Counted from the first letter of the stretch, positions 37,956 through 47,654 are shown. The stretch: DNA of 64,000 nucleotides from Pseudomonas sp. MWU15-20650 (GCF_023242475.1 NZ_JALJFG010000003.1:186001-250000), one strand, 5' to 3'. Program-made: numbers and translations. The notes: a model not told the origin generated them from the sequence alone.

Positions 37956-39164
37956 ATGAATGACGCTTCAACGATCTACGCCTGGGAAGGCATCAACCGC
38001 AAAGGGCGCAGGGTGTCTGGGCAAACTACTGGCCAAAGCCTGTCGCTGATCAAGGCTCAACTGCGCCAGCAAGGAATCTGCCCCGGCCGTGTGCGCAAAA
38101 AAGCCTCGCACCTGCCAAGCCTTGTTCCACCGATAAAACCCGCCGACATCGCCCTGTTCACCCGCCAGTTGGCAACACTTCTGAAAGCGGGCATACCCCT
38201 GTTGCAAGCCTTCGACATCATTTGCGAAGGCTTCGAAAGCCGGCAGATGCGTGAGCTTATAAAGGGCCTGAAACAGGAGATCGCCGCCGGTAACAACCTG
38301 GCGGCAGCGCTGCGCAAACACCCGCGCTACTTCGATGAGTTGTATTGCCACCTGGTCATCGCCGGTGAACAGGCCGGGGCCCTGGAAACCCTGCTGGAGC
38401 GGCTGGCGGTGCACCAGGAAAAAAGCCAACGGCTCAAGGTGCGAATCAGGAAAGCCATGACTTACCCCATCGCCGTCATCGTGATTGCCTGCCTGGTCAG
38501 CACATTCCTGCTGATCCACGTGGTGCCACAGTTTCAGAACCTGTTTGCCGGGGTCGATGGCCAACTGCCAGGCTTTACCTTGGGCGTGATTGCCTTGTCC
38601 GAATTCCTGCAACAGGCCTGGTGGATGGTAGCGCTGGGCCTGGGGGCAGCCATGGCAGGGTTGCGCCAGGCTTATGGCGCCTCATCTGGTTTTCGTTACT
38701 GGGTGGATACCGGTTTGTTGAACCTGCCGCTGGCAGGCACGCTGCTGAAAAAATCAGCCGTCGCCCGCTACGCGCGTACACTTTCAACCACCTTTGCAGC
38801 GGGTGTGCCCTTGCTGCAGGCGCTGGACTCCGTGGCGGGTGCGACGGACAATGGATTGTTCAAACAGGCGATCAAACATATGCGTCACGATGTCTCCACG
38901 GGCATGCCGTTAAACCAGTCCATGGCCGTCAGCGGCTTGTTTCCTGGCATGGCGATACAGATGACAGCAATCGGCGAAGAGTCCGGCATGCTCGATCGCA
39001 TGCTGGAAAAGGTCGCGAACCACTATGAGGCGGACGTAGACACCCTGGTCGACAACCTCACCAGCTTGATGGAACCGCTGATCATGGTTGTATTGGGCGG
39101 TATTGTCGGCGCGCTGGTGATTGCGATGTACCTGCCGGTCTTTGAACTGGGTACGGCATTTTGA
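37956..39164 (+). CDS. pilC: Type IV pilus inner-membrane platform protein PilC
   Basis: A 402-residue GspF-family protein with two T2SSF repeats (DIALFTRQLATLLKAGIPLLQ and ARYARTLSTTFAAGVPLLQ) and three membrane helices. It anchors the assembly ATPases and moves pilins into the fibre. ATG 37956 is preferred; GTG 37941 is an alternative. In P. aeruginosa it follows pilB, but here only ~200 bp of non-coding DNA separate it from pilA. Its stop overlaps the pilD TTG start. Confidence 0.93.
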   Translation: MNDASTIYAWEGINRKGRRVSGQTTGQSLSLIKAQLRQQGICPGRVRKKASHLPSLVPPIKPADIALFTRQLATLLKAGIPLLQAFDIICEGFESRQMRELIKGLKQEIAAGNNLAAALRKHPRYFDELYCHLVIAGEQAGALETLLERLAVHQEKSQRLKVRIRKAMTYPIAVIVIACLVSTFLLIHVVPQFQNLFAGVDGQLPGFTLGVIALSEFLQQAWWMVALGLGAAMAGLRQAYGASSGFRYWVDTGLLNLPLAGTLLKKSAVARYARTLSTTFAAGVPLLQALDSVAGATDNGLFKQAIKHMRHDVSTGMPLNQSMAVSGLFPGMAIQMTAIGEESGMLDRMLEKVANHYEADVDTLVDNLTSLMEPLIMVVLGGIVGALVIAMYLPVFELGTAF

Positions 39165-40027
39165 GCTTGCTGCTGAGTGAACACCCCTGGGTATTTGTCG
39201 GTATGGCGCTGGTGCTGGGCCTGATCGTCGGTAGCTTTCTCAATGTGCTGGTGTGGCGCCTGCCGAAAATGCTCGAGCGGGAGTGGCGAGCCCAGGCCCA
39301 TGAGATCCTCGGCTTGCCCGCCGAGCCTGCGGGGCCGGCCTACAACCTGATGCGCCCCAATTCCTGCTGCCCGCATTGTGACCACCCGATTCGCCCCTGG
39401 GAAAATATCCCCGTACTCAGCTACCTGATACTCAGGGGGCGTTGCGCCCATTGCAGGGAACCTATCAGCCCCCGTTACCCCTTCACCGAACTGGCGTGCG
39501 CGCTGATCTGCGCCACGGTTGCCTGGCACTTCGGTTTTGGCTGGCAAGCCGGCGCGGTGATGGTGTTGAGCTGGGGGTTACTGGCCATGAGCCTGATCGA
39601 CGCGGACCATCAACTGCTGCCCGATGTGCTGGTGCTGCCGTTGCTGTGGCTGGGGCTCATCCTTAACAGCGCAGACATGCTGGCGACACTGCCCTCTGCG
39701 CTGTGGGGCGCGGTCATTGGATACATGAGCCTATGGAGCGTGTTCTGGCTGTTCAAGCTGGTCACCGGCAAGGATGGCATGGGCCATGGCGACTTCAAGT
39801 TGTTGGCACTGCTCGGTGCCTGGGGTGGCTGGCAGATTCTGCCGATGACACTGCTGATGGCCTCACTGTTCGGCGTGTTTGCCGGGCTGCTCCTGATGCG
39901 CTTGCGCAAGGCCCAGGCGTCGACACCCATGCCGTTTGGACCTTATCTGGCGATTGCCGGCTGGATTGCATTGCTCTGGGGTGGTCAAATAACCGACTTC
40001 TATTTGCAGTCTGTCGGTTTCAGATGA
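39161..40027 (+). CDS. pilD: Prepilin peptidase/N-methyltransferase PilD
   Basis: Inner-membrane aspartic protease, 288 residues, that cleaves and N-methylates prepilins and type II secretion pseudopilins. It has the cytosolic zinc tetra-cysteine region (CCPHCDHP and CAHCREP) and the catalytic aspartates in [11 protein letters not shown] and the GxGD-type site [11 protein letters not shown]. The start appears to be TTG 39161, overlapping the pilC stop (TTGA). The stop overlaps coaE by 4 nt. Confidence 0.94.
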   Translation: MSLLLSEHPWVFVGMALVLGLIVGSFLNVLVWRLPKMLEREWRAQAHEILGLPAEPAGPAYNLMRPNSCCPHCDHPIRPWENIPVLSYLILRGRCAHCREPISPRYPFTELACALICATVAWHFGFGWQAGAVMVLSWGLLAMSLIDADHQLLPDVLVLPLLWLGLILNSADMLATLPSALWGAVIGYMSLWSVFWLFKLVTGKDGMGHGDFKLLALLGAWGGWQILPMTLLMASLFGVFAGLLLMRLRKAQASTPMPFGPYLAIAGWIALLWGGQITDFYLQSVGFR

Positions 40028-40647
40028 CCATTCCTGTTGCAACACCCTGGATCCTTGGCCTCACGGGCGGCATCGGCAGCGGTAAAAGCGCTGCTGCCGA
40101 GCACTTTACCCGCCTGGGCGTCGACCTGGTCGATGCCGACCATGCCGCCCGCTGGGTCGTTGAGCCTGGCCGGCCGGCACTGGCGCGTATTGCCGAGCAT
40201 TTCGGCAGTCACGTGCTGCAGCCTGACGGCCAGCTGGACCGCGCCGCGTTGCGCAAACTGATATTTGAAGTACCCGAGGAACGTCGCTGGCTTGAAGCCT
40301 TGCTACACCCGTTGATTGGCGAAGAGATCCGCAGCCACTTGGCGCGTGCACGGTCGCCTTACGCGATCCTGGTGTCACCCCTGCTGATCGAGTCAGGCCA
40401 ATACAGCCTGACCCAGCGCATCCTGGTGATCGACGTGCCGCAATCGCTGCAGATTCAGCGTACCCTGCAGCGCGACGGCATCAGCGAACACCAGGTGCAG
40501 GCAATTCTCAAGGCCCAGTCCAGCCGCGAAGACCGCCTGAACCATGCCGATGACGTACTGGTCAATGACCAGGACCTTGCCTGGCTGCACAGCGAGGTCG
40601 AGCGACTGCACCACTTTTACCTTACTTTGCGTGGAGGCCGATCATGA
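40024..40647 (+). CDS. coaE: Dephospho-CoA kinase
   Basis: Last enzyme of coenzyme A synthesis, 207 residues, phosphorylating the ribose 3'-OH of dephospho-CoA. P-loop GGIGSGKS at residues 15-22; the [13 protein letters not shown] motif and the VSPLLIESG segment are typical. ATG 40024 overlaps the pilD stop (ATGA), so translation is coupled in the pilC-pilD-coaE-yacG unit. Confidence 0.95.
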   Translation: MTIPVATPWILGLTGGIGSGKSAAAEHFTRLGVDLVDADHAARWVVEPGRPALARIAEHFGSHVLQPDGQLDRAALRKLIFEVPEERRWLEALLHPLIGEEIRSHLARARSPYAILVSPLLIESGQYSLTQRILVIDVPQSLQIQRTLQRDGISEHQVQAILKAQSSREDRLNHADDVLVNDQDLAWLHSEVERLHHFYLTLRGGRS

Positions 40648-40844
40648 GCCAACCCTTGACCGTCGAATGCCCAACCTGCGGCGCACCCGTGGAATGGAAA
40701 GCGGCCAACCTCAACCGGCCGTTCTGTTCGGACCGTTGCAAACTCATCGACCTGGGTGCCTGGGCCGCTGAAGAACACAAGATCCCCGTGGCCCCGGATG
40801 CCGAAGACGAACTGTTTTCCGAAGACCTGCCACAGCGCCACTAA
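40644..40844 (+). CDS. yacG: DNA gyrase inhibitor YacG (zinc-binding)
   Basis: A 66-residue protein with a four-cysteine zinc site: [10 protein letters not shown] near the N-terminus and [12 protein letters not shown]. YacG binds GyrB and blocks its activity in studied species. ATG 40644 overlaps the coaE stop by 4 nt. Its stop overlaps that of the convergent small gene by three bases. The acidic C-terminus ([13 protein letters not shown]) is usual for the family. Confidence 0.94.
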   Translation: MSQPLTVECPTCGAPVEWKAANLNRPFCSDRCKLIDLGAWAAEEHKIPVAPDAEDELFSEDLPQRH

Positions 40845-41056
40845 GGTCGCATAAAGGCATATTCCTGCTGGTCGTCGAGGTTTTCTGCCAGGTATTGCAG
40901 CTCGTCGGCCAGGTCTTCAAAACTGCGCACGCCCTTGCTCTGTTGCACCACCGCACTGAGCATGGCGCGCAAGGTCAAGCCTGGGTCAAAACCGATTTCC
41001 TGCGCCGCGTCCTGGCTTCTGCGCAACTCCTGCCGTGCCCATTCATACACACTCAT
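40841..41056 (-). CDS. Small conserved helical protein (PA4531-like)
   Basis: A 71-residue soluble protein (start [20 protein letters not shown]), probably all helical, with no cysteines. ATG 41056 follows CAGGAGCACGGATCATC, a plausible ribosome binding site; the frame upstream to 41218 is unlikely. It matches by position the short conserved gene next to yacG in Pseudomonas. Function unknown. Confidence 0.7.
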   Translation of the reverse strand: MSVYEWARQELRRSQDAAQEIGFDPGLTLRAMLSAVVQQSKGVRSFEDLADELQYLAENLDDQQEYAFMRP

Positions 41057-41123
41057 GATGATCCGTGCTCCTGGAAGTTTTGCAGAGCATGGGCCTGCAC
41101 AGTTGCATGGGGTTTGATCTGGA

Positions 41124-41813
41124 TCAACGCTGCGAATCGTCATCCTTCCACGGCGCCGAGAGGTAGCGGGTGCGGTTGAACGTCTCCAGCCATTCCGGGC
41201 AGAACACCACCAAGGCACTGATGACCATGCCGTTGATAAAGGCTTCAGGGAAGATGATCAGCCACAAGTAGCCAACAAAGTCTTCCAACCATTCAGGCAT
41301 CGCAAATCGGCCATCGAACCACAACAAACCCAGGCCAACCAACAAGCAGAGTAACGCCGACAGTGCTGCGGCAAAAAAACCGGAACAGAAGATGTACACA
41401 AAGGGGTTTCGCGGTTGTGCCCGCTCCACCAACAACGCACAACCCTCAGTGACCAATACCGGCAACACAATCAGCAGCAGGCCGTTGACGCCGAGCGCAG
41501 CCAGGTCTTGGCGCCCCAACAGCATCAAGCCCAGTTGGGCAGCAAACCCACCGACAATTGCCAGCGGCCAATCCAGCAGCAGGGTCACTGCCGTCATGCC
41601 AATAAAGTGGTAGGAAACCCCGGTATCGAAATCCCGTCGCACCAGCCACAGCATAAATAGCGCAAACACTGTACCGAACAGCAAATGCTGGCGCCGTCGG
41701 TCGGCAAATAACTCAACCCATGGCGAACGCAAAATGGCCCACATCACCACCGGCGCGTACAACAACCCGCCGATGCCGAGGGTAAGCGGCGCCAGAACCG
41801 CTGCACTGATCAC
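41124..41813 (-). CDS. Energy-coupling-factor/CbiM-like membrane protein
   Basis: A 229-residue integral membrane protein with about six helices, resembling the CbiM-like S-component of ECF transporters, usually linked to cobalt or nickel uptake. It shows the family pattern of a hydrophobic N-terminus with a conserved helical core (YHFIGMTAVTLLLDW, FPEAFINGMVISALVV). GTG 41813 gives a hydrophobic start after GAAGG; the frame extends 12 polar residues further to 41849. No T component or ATPase lies beside it, so it is an orphan and its substrate is unknown. Confidence 0.72.
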   Translation of the reverse strand: MISAAVLAPLTLGIGGLLYAPVVMWAILRSPWVELFADRRRQHLLFGTVFALFMLWLVRRDFDTGVSYHFIGMTAVTLLLDWPLAIVGGFAAQLGLMLLGRQDLAALGVNGLLLIVLPVLVTEGCALLVERAQPRNPFVYIFCSGFFAAALSALLCLLVGLGLLWFDGRFAMPEWLEDFVGYLWLIIFPEAFINGMVISALVVFCPEWLETFNRTRYLSAPWKDDDSQR

Positions 41814-41942
41814 AGGTGCAATACCTTCATCAAAAGCCTCACCGCACACCTCATCCCTGGGCTTGCTGCCAAGAGACCAGTCTACACCGACGTTTTAAAG
41901 CAAGACTTCCTGTGGTCATCATTTGAACGCTAAGCTGCAAAT

Positions 41943-42572
41943 ATGGATGACTCAGATTATTTGCGCCTGCTCACCGTAGCAGCCGAACAAGCCAACGCGT
42001 TCCTGTCCAATGCCCGCAAATGGGAGCGCGAGCGTTGGGTCTGCCAGCGCCTGCTGCAAGGCTTGAATGTGCCTTATCGTGCCGAAGAGTTTCACCCCGC
42101 AGGCCAAGAGCCGCCGGACGTGTTATTTCGCGACGCCAGCTTCGAGGTGTTTTTCGTCCTGGATGAAGGCCGCCGCCTGAACGACGAATGGCGCGACGAG
42201 TTGTTGCGGCGACGCAGCGCTTTCTCCTTGAGCCAACTGGTACGACGCGAAGCCAAGCCACGGCGCATACCCGCCCATGAGTTCCTGCTGCGCCTGGCAC
42301 CGACACTGCGTAAAAAAGCCCACAACTACAAAGAGCGCGGGATGGACCTGGGGGAACTGGACCTCATCGCGTTCACCAGCCTCAAGCGCGAAGTGCTGGA
42401 CCTCAACAGCCACTTTCCACCACCGACCGAGTACCTGCGCCAAGGCTGGCGTTCGCTGTCACTGGTAGGCCCGACCTTCGCCCGAGTGCTGTTCGCCCAC
42501 CCCGACGCACCGGATTTCTTGCGCAACAACCTGGGGCGCAGCATAGTATTCGACGTGGGCATCAGCCTGTGA
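41943..42572 (+). CDS. DUF1780 family protein (PA4535-like)
   Basis: A 209-residue cytosolic protein matching DUF1780. It has no signal peptide or membrane helix. The fold of this family has been compared with endonuclease-like cores (conserved D/E residues in PPDVLFRDASFEVFFVLDEGRR), but no activity is known. It starts the small cluster DUF1780-DUF3094-NADH dehydrogenase, all on the plus strand. Confidence 0.82.
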   Translation: MDDSDYLRLLTVAAEQANAFLSNARKWERERWVCQRLLQGLNVPYRAEEFHPAGQEPPDVLFRDASFEVFFVLDEGRRLNDEWRDELLRRRSAFSLSQLVRREAKPRRIPAHEFLLRLAPTLRKKAHNYKERGMDLGELDLIAFTSLKREVLDLNSHFPPPTEYLRQGWRSLSLVGPTFARVLFAHPDAPDFLRNNLGRSIVFDVGISL

Positions 42573-42661
42573 GACGGGCACCGGCTACGCTTGTGGCGAT
42601 ACCGCCAATCTCCTGACTGTAACGTGGCGCCCTTTTGCAACGTCTACCTGACGAGGCCTTT

Positions 42662-42835
42662 ATGACCAGCCGCCTGAACCCCGATGACCAACAGCATGTC
42701 GAAGAGTACCTGCAACTCTCCCAAAACCGAGTCGAGCGCAAGCCTTTCCGGCCGTGGCTGCTCCTGGGTGTGGTGCTGGCGACGGTGATTGGGCTCGGCC
42801 TGCTGAGTCGCCTATTGAGTTACCTGACGCTGTGA
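42662..42835 (+). CDS. DUF3094 small membrane protein
   Basis: A 57-residue protein: a polar N-terminus (MTSRLNPDDQQHVEEYL, then QNRVERKPFRPW) and one membrane helix near residues 32-52. It matches DUF3094, found next to the type II NADH dehydrogenase in Pseudomonas. ATG 42662 follows GAGGCCTT. It may be an accessory of the dehydrogenase, but this rests on position only. Confidence 0.82.
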   Translation: MTSRLNPDDQQHVEEYLQLSQNRVERKPFRPWLLLGVVLATVIGLGLLSRLLSYLTL

Positions 42836-42895
42836 GCTGCCTTGCGCTCGCGGGGGTAACTGCTCCGATTTCTTTTAGCCTTGCGAGATATCCCC

Positions 42896-44194
42896 ATGAC
42901 CCATCGTATTATTATCGTCGGCGGCGGCGCCGGCGGCCTGGAGTTGGCGACCCGCCTGGGTAAGACTCTGGGCAAGCGCGGCACCGCCAGCATCACGCTG
43001 GTGGACGCCAACCTGACCCATATCTGGAAGCCGCTGCTGCACGAAGTGGCGGCCGGCTCGTTGAACTCGTCGGAAGATGAACTCAATTATGTCGCCCAGG
43101 CAAAATGGAACCATTTCGAGTTCCAGCTTGGACGCATGAGCGGGCTTGACCGCGAACAGAAGAAAATCCAGCTGGCCGCCACCCTCGACGAGGAAGGCCG
43201 TGAGCTGGTACCCGCGCGCGTGCTGAGCTACGACAGCCTGGTGATCGCGGTGGGCAGTACCACCAACGATTTCGGCACCGAGGGCGCAGCGCAGCACTGC
43301 CTGTTCCTCGACACCCGCAAACAGGCCGAGCGCTTCCATCAGCAATTGCTCAACCATTACCTGCGGGCCCACGCTGGCCAGACCGATGTGGAAGAAAAAA
43401 TCAGCGTCGCCATCGTCGGCGCTGGCGCCACCGGGGTTGAACTGGCCGCAGAGCTGCATAACGCAGCCCATGAACTGGCGGCCTACGGCCTGGATCGAAT
43501 CAAGCCGGAGAACATGCACATCACCCTCATCGAAGCGGGCCCACGGGTGCTACCTGCCCTACCGGAGCGCATCGGCGGGCCTGTGCATAAAACCCTGGAG
43601 AAGCTCGGGGTGACGGTGCTGACCAACTCGGCGGTCAGCGAAGTGACGGCCGACGCCCTGATCACCAGCAGCGGCCAGGTGATTCCAGCCAGCCTCAAGG
43701 TATGGGCCGCCGGGATTCGCGCACCGGCTTTCCTCAAGGACATTGATGGCCTGGAAACCAACCGCATCAATCAACTGCAAGTGCTGCAAACACTGCAGAC
43801 AACCCGTGACGAAAACATCTTTGCCTTTGGTGATTGCGCAGCCTGCCCACAACCGGGCACCGACCGCAATGTACCGCCACGAGCCCAGGCTGCTCACCAG
43901 CAGGCTTCGCTGCTGGCCAAGTCGCTGAAGCTGAGGATTGAAGGCAAGGAGCTGCCGACCTACAAGTACACCGACTACGGCTCGCTCATTTCACTGTCGC
44001 GGTTCTCGGCAGTGGGTAACTTGATGGGCAACCTGACCGGCAGCGTGATGCTGGAAGGCTGGCTGGCGCGGATGTTCTATGTGTCGCTGTATCGCATGCA
44101 CCAGATGGCCCTGTATGGCTTCTTCCGCACGGCGATGCTGATGCTGGGCAGCAAGATCGGGCGCGGGACCGAGCCGCGTCTCAAGCTTCACTAA
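42896..44194 (+). CDS. ndh: Type II NADH dehydrogenase (NDH-2)
   Basis: A single-subunit, membrane-associated flavoprotein (432 residues) that passes electrons from NADH to quinone without pumping protons. It has the FAD-binding GGGAGGLELA near residue 10, the second nucleotide site VGAGATGVELAAEL near residue 180, and the FGDCAACPQPG motif typical of NDH-2. The C-terminus is hydrophobic and amphipathic (MLEGWLARMFYVSLY) for membrane docking. ATG 42896 was chosen over an upstream in-frame start at 42881. Confidence 0.94.
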   Translation: MTHRIIIVGGGAGGLELATRLGKTLGKRGTASITLVDANLTHIWKPLLHEVAAGSLNSSEDELNYVAQAKWNHFEFQLGRMSGLDREQKKIQLAATLDEEGRELVPARVLSYDSLVIAVGSTTNDFGTEGAAQHCLFLDTRKQAERFHQQLLNHYLRAHAGQTDVEEKISVAIVGAGATGVELAAELHNAAHELAAYGLDRIKPENMHITLIEAGPRVLPALPERIGGPVHKTLEKLGVTVLTNSAVSEVTADALITSSGQVIPASLKVWAAGIRAPAFLKDIDGLETNRINQLQVLQTLQTTRDENIFAFGDCAACPQPGTDRNVPPRAQAAHQQASLLAKSLKLRIEGKELPTYKYTDYGSLISLSRFSAVGNLMGNLTGSVMLEGWLARMFYVSLYRMHQMALYGFFRTAMLMLGSKIGRGTEPRLKLH

Positions 44195-44208
44195 AAACAC
44201 GGCCCCAG

Positions 44209-44298
44209 GTGAGAGGGGGCTTGCTCCCGATGGCGGTGGGTCAGCCAAGTAATGAGTGGCTGGCACACTGTTATCGGGAGCAGACCCCCTCCCACATT
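44209..44298. repeat. REPIN-type palindromic repeat
   Basis: Left arm GTGAGAGGGGGCTTGCTCCC and right arm ATCGGGAGCAGACCCCCTCCCAC pair around a ~50-bp centre. It is the same family as the 12.8-13.6 kb array, with a few substitutions. It lies 14 bp after the ndh stop and may mark its 3' end. Confidence 0.85.
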
Positions 44299-44330
44299 AG
44301 TTTTGTGTTGAGGTTGAGATAATTTCAGGC

Positions 44331-44362
44331 AAAAAAAATCCCCGTATCTTTCGATACGAGGA
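44331..44362 (-). terminator. Terminator after the tRNA cluster
   Basis: On the minus strand, TCCTCGTATC pairs with GATACGGGGA, followed by eight T residues (the A-run 44331-44338). It lies about 10 bp behind the last tRNA-Pro. Confidence 0.85.
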
Positions 44363-44371
44363 CTTTTAATA

Positions 44372-44448
44372 TGGTCGGGGTAAGGGGATTCGAACTCCTG
44401 ACATCCTGCTCCCAAAGCAGGCGCGCTACCGGACTGCGCTATACCCCG
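44372..44448 (-). tRNA. tRNA-Pro (anticodon TGG), copy 2
   Basis: A complete 77-nt tRNA with CCA encoded: CGGGGTATAGCGCAGTC at the 5' end, anticodon loop TTTGGGA and T-arm AGGAGTTCGAATCCCCT. It is identical to the copy at 44624-44700. It lies downstream of an intrinsic terminator (44451-44478), with only 2 nt between T-run and tRNA, so it is probably expressed poorly or by read-through. Confidence 0.95.
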
Positions 44449-44450
44449 GT

Positions 44451-44478
44451 AAAAAAAAGGCGACCTTTCAGTCGCCTT
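44451..44478 (-). terminator. Intrinsic terminator inside the tRNA cluster
   Basis: On the minus strand AAGGCGAC-6 nt-GTCGCCTT is followed by TTTTTT. It lies after tRNA-Lys and just before the last tRNA-Pro. Confidence 0.85.
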
Positions 44479-44542
44479 CTTCGATCAGTGCTTTTGGCCT
44501 CTGATCTTAAGATTCGATTCCAGCCTGAACTGGTCTCAAAAA

Positions 44543-44618
44543 TGGTGGGTCGTGTGGGATTCGAACCTACGACCAATTGGTTAAAAGCCAACTGCTCTAC
44601 CAACTGAGCTAACGACCC
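44543..44618 (-). tRNA. tRNA-Lys (anticodon TTT)
   Basis: A 76-nt tRNA with encoded CCA: acceptor GGGTCGT/ACGACCC, D-arm AGCTCAGTTGGTAGAGC, anticodon loop CTTTTAA (anticodon TTT) and T-arm GTAGGTTCGAATCCCAC. Third in the cluster in transcription order, 5 bp behind tRNA-Pro copy 1. Confidence 0.96.
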
Positions 44619-44623
44619 AAAAA

Positions 44624-44700
44624 TGGTCGGGGTAAGGGGATTCGAACTCCTGACATCCTGCTCCCAAAGCAGGCGCGCTACCGGACTGCGCTATACCCCG
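44624..44700 (-). tRNA. tRNA-Pro (anticodon TGG), copy 1
   Basis: A 77-nt tRNA with encoded CCA, anticodon TGG. Second in the cluster, 5 bp upstream of tRNA-Lys and 10 bp behind tRNA-Asn. Its sequence is repeated exactly at 44372-44448. Confidence 0.96.
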
Positions 44701-44710
44701 GTTTTGAAAT

Positions 44711-44786
44711 TGGCTCCGTGACCAGGACTCGAACCTGGGACCCAATGATTAACAGTCATTTGCTCTACCGACTGAGCTATCACGGA
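44711..44786 (-). tRNA. tRNA-Asn (anticodon GTT)
   Basis: A 76-nt tRNA with encoded CCA: acceptor TCCGTGA/TCACGGA, discriminator G, anticodon GTT in TGTTAAT and T-arm CAGGTTCGAGTCCTG. First gene of the cluster behind a strong promoter at 44877-44904. Confidence 0.96.
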
Positions 44787-44876
44787 ACTACACATTTCAA
44801 ATGTACAACTTTTACTGCGATGTAAGCTTCTCTTCGGCTTGTCCGTATCGCTACGTTCATGTCTCTGAGGCGCGCT

Positions 44877-44904
44877 ATTCTACAATCTTAAAAACCCCTG
44901 TCAA
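44877..44904 (-). promoter_or_regulatory. Sigma-70 promoter of the tRNA cluster
   Basis: On the minus strand, -35 TTGACA (44899-44904), 16-bp spacer and -10 TAGAAT (44877-44882), followed by a GC-rich discriminator (GCGCGCC) of the kind seen in stringently controlled stable-RNA promoters. It lies ~90 bp before tRNA-Asn. The stretch 44787-45035 has no gene. Confidence 0.85.
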
Positions 44905-45035
44905 CCCTTTAAATTGCTTTTAAGACAATGATTTGCGCTTCTTTCTGATTTCTTCTTGGGGAGAAGAAACCCGTGGGCTGACGTTGCTGCGGGGCGCACT
45001 TTACAAGCCTTTGCCTTACAGTTCAACGCCCTATC

Positions 45036-45066
45036 GAAAAAAAAGGCCCCGCAACGCGGAGCCTCT
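45036..45066 (-). terminator. Terminator after clpB
   Basis: On the minus strand, GGCTCCGC pairs with GCGGGGCC (one wobble) followed by a T-run of eight. It lies about 25 bp behind the clpB stop. Confidence 0.85.
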
Positions 45067-45089
45067 TCTTGCAGCACCAACCCATGGGC

Positions 45090-47654
45090 TTAGTGGAAGA
45101 CGATTTCGTCGTCTTTCACCGTGGCAGTGACACGCGAGCCAGGCATAAAGCTGCCCGACAGGATCAACTGGGCCAGAGGGTTCTCGATCCAGCGCTGGAT
45201 CGCACGTTTCAGAGGCCGTGCGCCATATACCGGGTCGTAACCGACCGCGATCAGCTTGTCCAATGCCTCGCCGCTCAGCTCCAGGTCCAGCTCGCGCTCG
45301 GCCAGGCGGCTGCGCAGACGGCCCAACTGGATCTCAGTGATCCCTGCGATCTGATCTCGCGCCAAAGGTTCGAAGATCACGACTTCATCGACCCGGTTGA
45401 TAAACTCCGGACGGAAGTGGGTGGTCAACGCATCCATGACCGCAGCACGCTGGGCTTCACGATCACCCACCAGCTCCTGGATCTGCGCAGAACCCAGGTT
45501 GGAGGTCATCACGATCACCGTATTGCGGAAGTCCACCGTGCGGCCGTGGCTATCCGTCAGGCGACCATCTTCCAGTACCTGCAGCAAGATGTTGAACACA
45601 TCCGGGTGCGCCTTCTCCACCTCATCCAGCAAGATCACCGAGTAAGGCTTACGCCGCACAGCCTCAGTCAGGTAACCGCCCTCTTCGTAGCCCACATAGC
45701 CTGGTGGGGCACCAATCAAGCGAGCTACCGAGTGTTTCTCCATGAATTCGGACATATCGATCCGCACCATGGCCTCTTCAGTATCAAAGAGGAACTCGGC
45801 CAATGCCTTGCACAGCTCAGTCTTACCCACACCAGTCGGGCCCAGGAACATGAACGAGCCGCTCGGGCGATTCGGGTCGGATAACCCGGCGCGCGAACGT
45901 CGCACTGCGTTGGACACCGCCACCACGGCCTCGTCCTGGCCGATGACACGCTGGTGCAACAGGCTTTCCATCTTCAGCAGCTTGTCGCGCTCACCTTCGA
46001 GCATTTTCGACACTGGGATACCGGTCCACTTGGAGACCACTTCGGCAATTTCTTCCTCGGTGACCTTGTTGCGCAGCAACTGGTTCTCAGGCTTGCCATG
46101 CTGGTCGACCATCTGCAGGCTGCGTTCCAGATCCGGGATCACCCCGTACTGCAACTCGGCCATGCGGTTCAGGTCGCCTTTACGGCGCGCAGCTTCCAGC
46201 TCCTGGCGGGACTGCTCGATCTTTTGCTGAATCTGTGCAGAACCCTGTACTTCGGCTTTTTCCGAGGTCCAGATTTCTTCAAGATCCGAATACTCACGCT
46301 CCAGGCGGATGATTTCTTCCTGGAGTTTTCCCAGGCGTTTCTTCGCCGCCTCGTCCTCTTCTTTCTTCAGTGCCTGGGATTCGACTTTCAGTTGAATCAG
46401 GCGCCGATCAAGACGGTCGAGCACTTCCGGCTTGGAGTCGATCTCCATACGGATCCGGCTGGCCGCTTCGTCGATCAGGTCGATGGCCTTGTCGGGCAAC
46501 TGCCGATCGGTGATATAGCGATGGCTCAACTTGGCCGCCGCAATGATTGCGCCATCGGTGATCGCCACTTTGTGGTGGACTTCATAGCGCTCTTTCAAGC
46601 CACGCAAAATTGCAATGGTGTCTTCTTCGCTGGGCTCTTCCACCAATACTTTCTGGAAACGACGCTCAAGGGCCGCGTCCTTTTCAATGTACTGACGGTA
46701 TTCGTTGAGCGTGGTCGCCCCCACACAATGCAGCTCACCGCGCGCCAACGCAGGCTTGAGCATGTTGCCGGCGTCCATGGAGCCTTCGCCTTTGCCGGCG
46801 CCGACCATGGTGTGCAGTTCGTCGATGAACAGAATGATCTGGCCTTCCTGCTTCGACAGTTCGTTAAGCAAGGATTTCAGACGCTCTTCAAACTCGCCAC
46901 GGAACTTGGCACCGGCAATCAACGAACCCATGTCCAGGGACAACAGGCGCTTGCCTTTAAGGCCGTCGGGCACTTCACCATTAATGATGCGCTGGGCCAG
47001 CCCTTCGGCAATGGCGGTTTTACCCACGCCTGGCTCGCCAATCAGAACCGGGTTGTTTTTGGTGCGACGCTGCAGGACCTGGATGGTCCGACGAATTTCA
47101 TCGTCACGGCCAATCACCGGGTCAAGCTTGCCCTCTTCGGCGCGCTTGGTCAGGTCAACGGTGTATTTATCCAGCGCCTGGCGCGACTCCTCATGGTTGG
47201 GGTCGTTCACCGCTTCGCCGCCACGCAGGTTGTTGATGGCGTTCTCCAGGGCTTTCTTGCTCACACCCTGGCCCAGCAACAACTTGCCGAGCTTGCTGTT
47301 GTCATCCATCGCGGCGAGCAGCACAAGTTCGCTGGAGATGAATTGGTCACCTTTCTGTTGGGCCAGACGGTCAGCCTGGTTCAACAGGCGCGCCAGGTCC
47401 TGGGACATATTCACGTCGCCAGTCGGATTCTGGATTTTCGGCAATTGGTCGAGCTCTTTGCTCAACTCCTTGCGCAGGCTGTTGATGTCAAAACCCACCT
47501 GCATCAACAAGGGCTTGATAGAACCACCTTGTTGTTCCAGGAGCGCCTGCATCAAGTGGGCAGGCTCAATCGCCGGATGGTCGAGGCCGACCGCCAGGGA
47601 TTGGGCATCAGATAAGGCCAACTGCAATTTGCTGGTTAAACGATCAATACGCAT
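45090..47654 (-). CDS. clpB: ATP-dependent disaggregase ClpB
   Basis: Cytosolic heat-shock hexamer, 854 residues, that pulls proteins out of aggregates together with DnaK. It has the N-terminal Clp domain ([18 protein letters not shown]), first AAA domain with GEPGVGKT near residue 205, the long coiled-coil middle domain (~400-525; [18 protein letters not shown]) that marks ClpB, and second AAA domain with GPTGVGKT near residue 605. A sigma-32-type promoter lies upstream and a terminator downstream, so it is mostly monocistronic. Confidence 0.97.
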   Translation of the reverse strand: MRIDRLTSKLQLALSDAQSLAVGLDHPAIEPAHLMQALLEQQGGSIKPLLMQVGFDINSLRKELSKELDQLPKIQNPTGDVNMSQDLARLLNQADRLAQQKGDQFISSELVLLAAMDDNSKLGKLLLGQGVSKKALENAINNLRGGEAVNDPNHEESRQALDKYTVDLTKRAEEGKLDPVIGRDDEIRRTIQVLQRRTKNNPVLIGEPGVGKTAIAEGLAQRIINGEVPDGLKGKRLLSLDMGSLIAGAKFRGEFEERLKSLLNELSKQEGQIILFIDELHTMVGAGKGEGSMDAGNMLKPALARGELHCVGATTLNEYRQYIEKDAALERRFQKVLVEEPSEEDTIAILRGLKERYEVHHKVAITDGAIIAAAKLSHRYITDRQLPDKAIDLIDEAASRIRMEIDSKPEVLDRLDRRLIQLKVESQALKKEEDEAAKKRLGKLQEEIIRLEREYSDLEEIWTSEKAEVQGSAQIQQKIEQSRQELEAARRKGDLNRMAELQYGVIPDLERSLQMVDQHGKPENQLLRNKVTEEEIAEVVSKWTGIPVSKMLEGERDKLLKMESLLHQRVIGQDEAVVAVSNAVRRSRAGLSDPNRPSGSFMFLGPTGVGKTELCKALAEFLFDTEEAMVRIDMSEFMEKHSVARLIGAPPGYVGYEEGGYLTEAVRRKPYSVILLDEVEKAHPDVFNILLQVLEDGRLTDSHGRTVDFRNTVIVMTSNLGSAQIQELVGDREAQRAAVMDALTTHFRPEFINRVDEVVIFEPLARDQIAGITEIQLGRLRSRLAERELDLELSGEALDKLIAVGYDPVYGARPLKRAIQRWIENPLAQLILSGSFMPGSRVTATVKDDEIVFH

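Noticed and set aside
44479-44542. Promoter for the last tRNA-Pro
   Set aside because: No hexamer pair with proper spacing was found, and any start here would still meet the terminator at 44451-44478.
45954-47615. 553-codon plus frame over clpB
   Set aside because: Antisense shadow; ClpB on the minus strand is complete with all domains.
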